Origin: Pseudomonas entomophila
Lineage (GTDB): Bacteria; Pseudomonadota; Gammaproteobacteria; Pseudomonadales; Pseudomonadaceae
Length of the DNA stretch: 64,000 nt
Reading direction: 5' to 3'
Assembly (NCBI RefSeq): GCF_018417595.1
Contig: NZ_CP070982.1
Location: forward strand, 2,567,501-2,631,500
Under the pieces are notes generated by a model. The model saw only the letters and a list, made by a program, of their open reading frames with translations, had not been told where the DNA came from and ran no database searches. The position numbers and the translations under genes are program-made. Below, piece by piece: positions 57,783-64,000 of the stretch (its first letter is position 1; each line of letters opens with the position of its first letter).

Positions 57783-58049
57783 TTATTTCGGCATCGACCA
57801 GGGTTGCAGGTCATAACCTTTCTGGCACAGTTCCGCGCGTACTTCCTCGATCAGGCAGGCCCATTGCGCTGGGTCGGAATACACCCGCGAGGAGACTTGC
57901 TTGGCGCCGATACGGGTGCTGGTCCGGTCGATTACCGCCAGGCTCAGCTCGCCCGTGCCGTTGGGGGCATCCCAGGCGACGCACTGGAAGGGTTCGAAGG
58001 CGTGGTCGGCAATCAGCAGTGCTTCGTTGACACGGAGCGGGGCGTTCAT
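57783..58049 (-). CDS. Small conserved hypothetical protein, 88 aa
   Basis: It begins MNAPLRVNEALLIADHAFEP and includes CVAWDAPNGTGELSLAVIDR and ICQ-free polar stretches ending QPWSMPK. Soluble, mixed alpha/beta. Codon use is like the core genome. ATG 58049 is preceded by AGAGAGA. I know of no function. It is divergent from the sigma-54 activator, with a 334-bp gap. Confidence 0.65.
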   Translation of the reverse strand: MNAPLRVNEALLIADHAFEPFQCVAWDAPNGTGELSLAVIDRTSTRIGAKQVSSRVYSDPAQWACLIEEVRAELCQKGYDLQPWSMPK

Positions 58050-58383
58050 GGTTCGGTCTCTCTATGGTCCCAAACAGCGAAATACAGGTTCCGCGGTGTT
58101 ATGCCAGGCAAGGGTACAGCGCGGGGTTATTCGTACTGATGCTCCAGATCAGGGTTGGAGTCACACCGAGTTTGAAAATTTTTTATCGAAGTCCCTTTAT
58201 CCGTTTATCCGCATCGCCGAATGTGACGTCGATAGTTAGCGATAATTCCAAGGTGTGGCGCAGTGCGATGGCTGGGCTGACCAACGGTAGTGGGGGCTGT
58301 CAAGTTCATTGCTACTGTTAAGTCGGGCGTCGCAAAGTACTGTTTCTTCGGAAAAAACCATTATGTGGCGCCAAGGAATGGTC
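58050..58383. other. Divergent intergenic region before the sigma-54 activator
   Basis: 334 bp, AT-richer than the genes. It should hold promoters for both flanking genes. I found no clear -24/-12 site and no palindrome long enough to name. Confidence 0.4.
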
Positions 58384-59709
58384 ATGCCTGAATCTGCATC
58401 CCAGCGCCGTTTGCTGATCGTCGACCCGTGCGACGAGTGTCACCAGCTGCTTCCGGGCCTGCGCGACATCGGCTGGGAAGTGCGCAGCAGTGTCCTCGAC
58501 ACCGCTCTGGAGCACCCGTGCGATGTGGGGGTGCTGCGCTTGCAGGCGCAACACCTGCGTCATCCCGACGCGGTCAAGGATATGATCAAGCGCAGCAATA
58601 CCGAGTGGATCGCCGTGCTCAGCGCCGAGGAACTGCGCATGCAGAACGTCGGCGATTTCGTCTGTGAATGGTTTTTCGACTTCCACACGCTGCCGTTCGA
58701 CGTGTCGCGGGTCCAGGTCACCCTCGGGCGGGCCTTTGGCATGGCGCGCTTGCGCGGCAAGGGCGCCATGCACCTTGACCAACCCCAACACGAACTGCTC
58801 GGCGAAAGCCGGCCCATCCGCGAACTGCGCAAATTGCTCGGCAAGCTCGCGCCGACCGAGTCCCCGGTATTGATCCGTGGTGAAAGCGGTACGGGCAAGG
58901 AGTTGGTGGCGCGTACCCTGCACCGCCAGTCGCAGCGCTGCGACCAGCCCTTCATCGCGATCAATTGCGGCGCGATCCCCGAACACTTGATCCAGTCCGA
59001 GCTGTTCGGCCATGAGAAGGGTGCGTTCACCGGAGCCCACCAGCGCAAGGTGGGGCGTATCGAGGCGGCCAATGGCGGCACCCTGTTCCTCGACGAAATC
59101 GGCGACCTGCCCTTGGAACTGCAGGCCAATCTGCTGCGTTTTCTGCAGGAGAAACACATCGAGCGGGTAGGCTCGAACCAGCCGATCCCCGTGGATGTTC
59201 GGGTCCTGGCGGCGACCCATGTGGACCTGGAGAAAGCCATCGAACAGGGGCGTTTTCGCGAAGACCTGTACTACCGGCTCAACGTCCTGCAAGTGGTGAC
59301 TGCGCCGCTGCGTGACCGTCACGGCGACATGCCGATGCTCGCCAGCCATTTCGCCGACTTCTACAGCCTGGAAACCGGCCGGCGCCCTCGCTCGTTCAGT
59401 GACAGCGCGCTGGCCGCCATGGGCCGGCACGACTGGCCGGGCAATGTGCGCGAGCTGGCCAACCGGGTGCGGCGTGGCCTGGTGCTGGCCGAGGGGCGGC
59501 AGATCGAGGCGAAGGACCTGGGGTTGCACGAGGTGCGCGAGTTGGAGCAACCGTTGGGAACGCTCGAAGATTACAAGCAACGCGCGGAGCGCCAGGCGTT
59601 GTGCGATGTACTCAACCGCCACAGCAACAACCTGAGCGTGGCGGCCAGGGTGCTGGGGGTTTCGCGGCCAACGTTCTATCGGTTGCTGCACAAACATCAG
59701 ATTCGCTGA
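58384..59709 (+). CDS. VpsR/FleQ-like sigma-54 activator with a degenerate receiver
   Basis: 441 aa from ATG 58384 (AAGGAA six bases before). The N-terminal domain (LLIVDPCDECHQLLPGLRDI) has the receiver fold start but no phospho-acceptor Asp where expected (CDVGVLRLQAQH). The AAA+ domain has Walker A GESGTGKE, an intact GAFTGA loop, and LFLDEIGDLPLELQANLLRF. A Fis-type helix-turn-helix (NLSVAARVLGVSRPTFYRLL) ends it. This matches VpsR-like enhancer-binding proteins that control exopolysaccharide genes in response to c-di-GMP. Neighbouring galE and polysaccharide genes agree. Confidence 0.88.
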   Translation: MPESASQRRLLIVDPCDECHQLLPGLRDIGWEVRSSVLDTALEHPCDVGVLRLQAQHLRHPDAVKDMIKRSNTEWIAVLSAEELRMQNVGDFVCEWFFDFHTLPFDVSRVQVTLGRAFGMARLRGKGAMHLDQPQHELLGESRPIRELRKLLGKLAPTESPVLIRGESGTGKELVARTLHRQSQRCDQPFIAINCGAIPEHLIQSELFGHEKGAFTGAHQRKVGRIEAANGGTLFLDEIGDLPLELQANLLRFLQEKHIERVGSNQPIPVDVRVLAATHVDLEKAIEQGRFREDLYYRLNVLQVVTAPLRDRHGDMPMLASHFADFYSLETGRRPRSFSDSALAAMGRHDWPGNVRELANRVRRGLVLAEGRQIEAKDLGLHEVRELEQPLGTLEDYKQRAERQALCDVLNRHSNNLSVAARVLGVSRPTFYRLLHKHQIR

Positions 59710-59743
59710 CGAAGAAGAGCCCTCACAGATCTGACGCAGCCTC

Positions 59744-59828
59744 TGTAGGAGCGGCTTCAGCCGCGATCACCCGCGAAGCGGGTGCCGGCTATCGCGCTGC
59801 CCGTATCGCGGCTAAAGCCGCTCCTACA
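59744..59828. repeat. REP-type inverted repeat
   Basis: TGTAGGAGCGGCTTCAGCCG with CGAT, and the inverse copy ending CTCCTACA at 59828, differ by one base. Same family as 35124-35208, with a different loop. It lies between the convergent activator and galE genes. Confidence 0.85.
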
Positions 59829-59851
59829 AACGGCGACAGCGCAGCCGAATG

Positions 59852-60814
59852 TCAACGCCAGGGAAACTTGAGCTCCCAGCGCCAGGCATGGGCCACGATC
59901 TGCTCCAGCGAGTCGAACTGCGGCGTCCAGCCGAGCACCTGCCTTGCCTTGCCGGCATCGGCCACCAGCCTGGGCGGGTCGCCAGGGCGACGGGGTGCAT
60001 CGCTGATATCGATCGGCCGCCCCGTCACATGGCGTGCGGCATCGATCACCTGCTGCACCGAGAAACCCTGGCCATTGCCGAGGTTGAACGCCGAGCTCGC
60101 GCCACCGGCGACCAAGTAGTCCACCGCCAGTGCATGGGCCGAGGCCAGGTCGGCGACATGCACATAGTCGCGAATACAGGTGCCATCCGGAGTGTCGTAG
60201 TCACGGCCATACACCGTGATCGCCGGGCGCCTGCCCGCGGCAGCCTGCAGGATCAGCGGGATCAGGTGCGTCTCGGGATCGTGGCATTCGCCCAGTTGCC
60301 CCTCCGGGTCCGCGCCGGCAGCGTTGAAGTAGCGCAGGCACACCGACCTCAGGCCATAGGCTCGGTCGAAATCCGCTAGCAGCTGCTCGACCATCCATTT
60401 GCTGCGCCCGTAGGGATTGATCGGTGCCTTGGGGTGTTCTTCATCGATGGGCGTTGCCACCGGGTCGCCATACACGGCCGCCGTGGAGGAGAACACCAGT
60501 TTGTCGATACCAGCCCGCACCATGGCTTGCAGCAGCGTCAGGGTGGCCGCAACGTTGTTCTGGTAGTACTTGCCGGGGTCAGCGACGGATTCGCTCACCT
60601 GGATGTACGAGGCGAAGTGAAACACCGCGTCGAAACGGTATTCGGCGAGCAGCGTGTCCAATGCGTGGACATTGGCGATGTCCAGTTGCACCCAGTGGAT
60701 CCCCGGACGGGTGGGCGCTGTGTCCGCCACCACCACCTGATGGTTGGCCCACAGCAGGTGCTTGACCATGTGCGAACCGATGTAGCCTGCACCGCCGACA
60801 ACCAGAAAATTCAT
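59852..60814 (-). CDS. galE: UDP-glucose 4-epimerase
   Basis: 320 aa from ATG 60814 (AGGAGG before). N-terminal Rossmann motif VVGGAGYIGSHMVKHLL, catalytic Tyr-x-x-x-Lys in NPYGRSKWMVEQ near residue 145, and the GalE end segment. It interconverts UDP-glucose and UDP-galactose for the adjacent polysaccharide locus. It lies convergent to the activator and downstream of the glycoside hydrolase gene. Confidence 0.92.
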   Translation of the reverse strand: MNFLVVGGAGYIGSHMVKHLLWANHQVVVADTAPTRPGIHWVQLDIANVHALDTLLAEYRFDAVFHFASYIQVSESVADPGKYYQNNVAATLTLLQAMVRAGIDKLVFSSTAAVYGDPVATPIDEEHPKAPINPYGRSKWMVEQLLADFDRAYGLRSVCLRYFNAAGADPEGQLGECHDPETHLIPLILQAAAGRRPAITVYGRDYDTPDGTCIRDYVHVADLASAHALAVDYLVAGGASSAFNLGNGQGFSVQQVIDAARHVTGRPIDISDAPRRPGDPPRLVADAGKARQVLGWTPQFDSLEQIVAHAWRWELKFPWR

Positions 60815-60931
60815 GCAAACCTCCTGGATTCCTTTGCCTGTGCAACCTTCCCTGACGCGCGCTGGGAGCGGTGGCTTGTCGGCGGCCCCGGTCACAGGCT
60901 GCCAGAACAGGTCTTCTGAGACTCTAGATGG

Positions 60932-63532
60932 CTATTTCAGGAACAGCCAATTGGTCATCCGCTGGCCGTCGAGGCGCAGGTTGTAGCGGCCATCCTTGTA
61001 GGTCACGGGGAGCTTGCTCTGTTTGCCAGAGGCGTCGCGGCTGTAGAGTTTCAGGCCCTGGGCGGCCTTGATGGACAGCCTGCCTTCGAGGGGTTCGACA
61101 CGGAAAGGCGTCTTGTCATCCGCCCTGGGCACCGCCCGGCTACCCAGCGAAACCAGCAGGCTGCGGGACTGGGTGAGCGGCTTGGCGTCCAGGCTTTGCA
61201 CAACGACGCTGGCATAAGGGGTTTTCAGCTGTACCTGGATATCCCTCAGGTTGACCGACTGGCCGCCAAGCCAACCGGTGGCCGCCTGGGTCAGGGGCGT
61301 GTCGATGGTATAGAGCCCTTGCTGCCAGTTGCGCTTGAGCTCGCCGGTGTCGGTGGTCGCCTCGGCGGCGTTGGCCTCGATCAGTGACTGGTCGGGGTCG
61401 CGCAGCACCTTGGCATCGGCGGGTATCGCGCTGGCATGCAGCCACGGCAGCACGGGGGTGGCGGGCATGGCGACCTGCAGCCGGCCCTTGGTCATGGCGG
61501 TGCGCAGCAACGCCGAGTTGGCGGGGGTGATCTCCTGGCCGAAGAGCATGCTCGACGGTGGCGCGAAGACATAGCGGGTGCTCGCCGGCTGCACGTCGCC
61601 CCGGCGATAGAGCAATGCCGCAGCGGGGAGGGTGGCGAGCATCGCCGGGTCGTTGTAGGCGTGCCAGTTGTCGGCCGTGCGCCAGCCTTCGGTCAGGGCC
61701 TGCTGGCTGTAGGCGTACTGCATCAGCGCATCCCAGCCCTGGTGCCGGGCGGTCGCCGCCACATACAGGGGTAGCGAGTGGCGGTCGGGTGTGGGGAAGG
61801 GCTCGGCGTTCCACTCGGTGACCGTCAGCGGCATGCCCACCACCTGGGCGGCGGCGATCCAGTTGATCATGCCGTCGCTGGTCAGCGGATTGCGGTCGAG
61901 CTGGCCAGCGCCGCCGTAGCTGTGCGCATCGATCACGTCGCCGGCGGTCAGCGCCGGCAGGGCGCTCAGGCCGTTGCCGCCCCAGGTGCTGGTGGTGACG
62001 ATCGGCACCTTCACTCCCAGGCCGCGCAGGTGTTTGATCATGTCGACGTTGAAACGGTGCTCCAGGTCATTGAGGAACAGTTTCGAGGGGCCATGTGCCC
62101 AGGCCTGCCAGATAGTCTCCGTGGGCAGTTGGTTGCGCAGCGCAAACACCTTGGCCTGGTCCATGTAGAGCTTGCTGTGCTGGGGTACGTTCTTGTCCTC
62201 GAGCAAGGCATTGCCGAAGTGCTGGGTGATGTCGTTCTCGTTGGTGATCAACATCGCGGCGATCGCCGGATCATCCTTGTAGGCGAGGCCGGTGTAGGTG
62301 TTCACGTGGGTCAGGTACTGTTCGGCGAAGCGCTTCATCGCCTGCTGGATGGTCGGGTTTACATAGGCGTAGCCTTTGAGGTCGATCGCCCGGTCGCCCC
62401 TGGCCACTTCGTCGAAGCCATAGATCCGGTCGGCGGCGGCGAGAGGGCGCTGTACGTGAAGGTCGAGCCAGACATAGACCCCTTCCTCTTTCAGGCACTT
62501 GATCCACCAGTCGATCTTGCGCAGCGATTCGGCGCTCAGTTGCTGGGTGTCGCGCAAGGTATTGACGTCGCCGAAGATGTTCGGGCTCACCCAGGGCGAG
62601 TCGTGGTGGTGGATGCGCACGAGGTTGAAGCCCAGTGCCGACAGGCGCTTGGCCTGTTGCCTGATTTCGTCGTCGGGGGTCTTGAAGATCGCATAGGCCG
62701 ACAGGTTGGTGCCCCAGAAGCGGGCTGGAGTGTTGTCGGCGAACACCAACTGCTCGCCCGCCGCCTTGACGAAACCTCGCTTGCCGGCCGGCTTTTCCGC
62801 CTCGTTGAGGAACGACAGGTCGACCGGCGAGGTGCGCCAGTCGAGCTGGTCATCTGGCCAGCGCGTGGGGTCGACGAGGCCGAAGCGCTCGGTGGGGGTT
62901 GGCCCCAGGGTGATGTCGCCGCTGACTTCGAGGGTGGCCTTGATCTGCTGTTTGCCGGGCAGGATCGGGTCCTGATAGAAAAACGCCCGCACTTCGTTGG
63001 CGTTGCCGCGTTCGAAATACACCCTGGCCAGCGCTGGCTCGAAGCGCATTTCGATACGCCGCGCCCGGCCATTGCCGCCCCAGGCCCAGCCGCGGTTGTC
63101 GGGCAGCAGCACCGGGGCACCCATTTCCCCGTCGATCAGCGCCTGGTCGAACTGGAAGGTGATACCGCCACCCATCACGTTCGCCTTGCGGCTGCGGGCA
63201 TTCAGGTCGAAATTCCAGGTCAGGGTTTGCGCGGAGGTCTTGCGAATGTGGGCCGCGAGGTCGAAATCGAGTTCCTGGTTCTTGCCCTCAAGGCGGTAGT
63301 CATAGGGGCCGTTGACCTTGAAGGCGGTGTAGAAGCCTGTCCAGCTCCAGTCCTTCGCCCAGAAGTCGAACTTGGACGCCATGGTCGGCCCGCCACCCCG
63401 TGTGAGGGCCGGCAAGCCATTGCGCTCGTCGACGCTGACGTTCCAGGCCGCCGCCCAGCCCGCCATTGGCAGCAACACCAGGCCAGCGCATGCCGATATC
63501 CCTATGAAGCGGCGCAGAAAACCTCGTGTCAT
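60932..63532 (-). CDS. Exported glycoside hydrolase-like protein
   Basis: 866 aa. Signal peptide (MTRGFLRRFIGISACAGLVL) and a (beta/alpha)8 barrel of the GH-A clan (GH5-like): RIHHHDSPWVSPNIFGDVNT, an acid/base candidate in LITNENDITQHF and a nucleophile candidate in LTVTEWNAEPFPTPD; LGVKVPIVTTSTWGGNGLSA lies between. N-terminal about 220 residues and C-terminal about 170 residues form beta-sandwich domains. It presumably trims or modifies the exopolysaccharide in the periplasm or outside. The specific substrate is not readable. Confidence 0.85.
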   Translation of the reverse strand: MTRGFLRRFIGISACAGLVLLPMAGWAAAWNVSVDERNGLPALTRGGGPTMASKFDFWAKDWSWTGFYTAFKVNGPYDYRLEGKNQELDFDLAAHIRKTSAQTLTWNFDLNARSRKANVMGGGITFQFDQALIDGEMGAPVLLPDNRGWAWGGNGRARRIEMRFEPALARVYFERGNANEVRAFFYQDPILPGKQQIKATLEVSGDITLGPTPTERFGLVDPTRWPDDQLDWRTSPVDLSFLNEAEKPAGKRGFVKAAGEQLVFADNTPARFWGTNLSAYAIFKTPDDEIRQQAKRLSALGFNLVRIHHHDSPWVSPNIFGDVNTLRDTQQLSAESLRKIDWWIKCLKEEGVYVWLDLHVQRPLAAADRIYGFDEVARGDRAIDLKGYAYVNPTIQQAMKRFAEQYLTHVNTYTGLAYKDDPAIAAMLITNENDITQHFGNALLEDKNVPQHSKLYMDQAKVFALRNQLPTETIWQAWAHGPSKLFLNDLEHRFNVDMIKHLRGLGVKVPIVTTSTWGGNGLSALPALTAGDVIDAHSYGGAGQLDRNPLTSDGMINWIAAAQVVGMPLTVTEWNAEPFPTPDRHSLPLYVAATARHQGWDALMQYAYSQQALTEGWRTADNWHAYNDPAMLATLPAAALLYRRGDVQPASTRYVFAPPSSMLFGQEITPANSALLRTAMTKGRLQVAMPATPVLPWLHASAIPADAKVLRDPDQSLIEANAAEATTDTGELKRNWQQGLYTIDTPLTQAATGWLGGQSVNLRDIQVQLKTPYASVVVQSLDAKPLTQSRSLLVSLGSRAVPRADDKTPFRVEPLEGRLSIKAAQGLKLYSRDASGKQSKLPVTYKDGRYNLRLDGQRMTNWLFLK

Positions 63533-63537
63533 GGCTT

Positions 63538-63999
63538 TTACCTGGGTTGAAGGCCTGCATTGGAAAGTTGGATGTCAGGGGCATAGCGCTGCTGGCGGAC
63601 CATCTGGATATAGGCCACGGCCAGCCCGCCCACCGACCAGTACACGGTGGGGATGACGGTAATGCTGCTGACGGTGAAGATGATCACCATGATGCCGATC
63701 AGTGTCGCCAGCAGCGCCCGTCCCAGCTGGCGTTGCGGGTCATCCTTGTCGGGGAAGGTTTGCATGGATTTGCGGATACCCACCAGGATGACCACGAAGA
63801 ACGCCACGAACAGCGCCAGGCCCACCAGGCCGACCCTGAGCGCCAGGCTCACGTAGGTGTTGACGATGTCGATGATGCCGTCGCCCTGGATCATCGACTG
63901 CATTTCCGGGGTGTTGCGAAAATCGAATGAACCGAACAGCGGGTTGCGCTGGATGACGATCCACGAATTGTCCAGCAGGCGTTCGCGGTAGGTGATGTT
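63538..63999 (-). CDS. O-antigen ligase/Wzy-type membrane protein, C-terminal part
   Basis: Incomplete: the frame runs off the right edge. The visible 153 residues have RNPLFGSFDFRNTPEMQSMI, two or three long membrane helices (VGLVGLALFVAFFVVILVGI; ALLATLIGIMVIIFTVSSIT; VYWSVGGLAVAYIQMV) and a short cytoplasmic tail. The NPLFG motif followed by closing helices is typical of the O-antigen ligase (PF04932) and Wzy polymerase superfamily. It fits the exopolysaccharide cluster. Confidence 0.8.
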   Translation of the reverse strand, partial: NITYRERLLDNSWIVIQRNPLFGSFDFRNTPEMQSMIQGDGIIDIVNTYVSLALRVGLVGLALFVAFFVVILVGIRKSMQTFPDKDDPQRQLGRALLATLIGIMVIIFTVSSITVIPTVYWSVGGLAVAYIQMVRQQRYAPDIQLSNAGLQPR

Positions 64000-64000
64000 T

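Overview
The window looks like a chromosome segment from the Pseudomonas putida group. GC and codon use are high and uniform over most of it. It carries the pseudomonad lexA2-imuA-imuB-dnaE2 mutagenesis cassette, a gnt gluconate locus, an aerobic cobalamin (cobW/cobN, cobM/cobE, cbtAB) locus with two cobalamin riboswitches, and REP-type palindromes built on TGTAGGAGCGGC. No rRNA, tRNA, CRISPR array or intact insertion sequence was seen.

Layout. (1) 1-10.6 kb: a small protein, a membrane protein, then a co-directional DUF1329 / DUF1302 / RND (MMPL) / YCF48-like envelope locus. A 2-oxoglutarate-dependent oxygenase and a PucR-type regulator flank it. A 42-bp near-perfect palindrome sits just upstream of the DUF1329 gene. 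(2) About 11.3-24.3 kb: an accessory island between a TetR gene and lexA2. It has lower GC and broken gene fragments. It carries a KfrA-like coiled-coil protein with a KAP-family NTPase, remnants of a LacI-type regulator, a HAD protein, a coiled-coil protein and an antitoxin, a candidate graspetide RiPP cluster (precursor with four TKT-x4-E-x-D-D repeats, ATP-grasp ligase, membrane protein), a Gabija-like OLD nuclease plus UvrD-type helicase pair, and a small two-gene operon. (3) 24.6-30.4 kb: lexA2-imuA-imuB-dnaE2, with a LexA2-type box overlapping the first possible lexA2 start. (4) 30.5-35.0 kb: two paralogous sensor kinases and one NtrC-type regulator. (5) 35.2-38.9 kb: gluconate uptake and phosphorylation with a LacI-family regulator and three operator-like sites. 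(6) 39.1-42.3 kb: a 1057-residue protein of unknown function with about seven repeats. (7) 42.7-47.9 kb: a soluble PAS-PAS chemoreceptor convergent with a BvgS/EvgS-like phosphorelay kinase and its NarL-type regulator. (8) 48.1-57.7 kb: cobalamin locus, two divergent operons each behind its own cobalamin riboswitch. (9) 57.8-64 kb: start of an exopolysaccharide region: VpsR-like sigma-54 activator, galE, a secreted glycoside hydrolase-like protein and a Wzy/ligase-type membrane protein that runs off the edge.

How the genes work together. The core parts are ordinary pseudomonad physiology: SOS mutagenesis, gluconate use, B12 synthesis and exopolysaccharide. The island is the unusual part. Its most notable element is the three-gene peptide cluster at 16.76-18.86 kb, which has a single ATP-grasp ligase, an overlapping membrane protein and no adjacent protease or exporter. 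It lies directly upstream of a nuclease-helicase pair of the kind used against phages. All functional names are from reading motifs and gene context; no database search was run.
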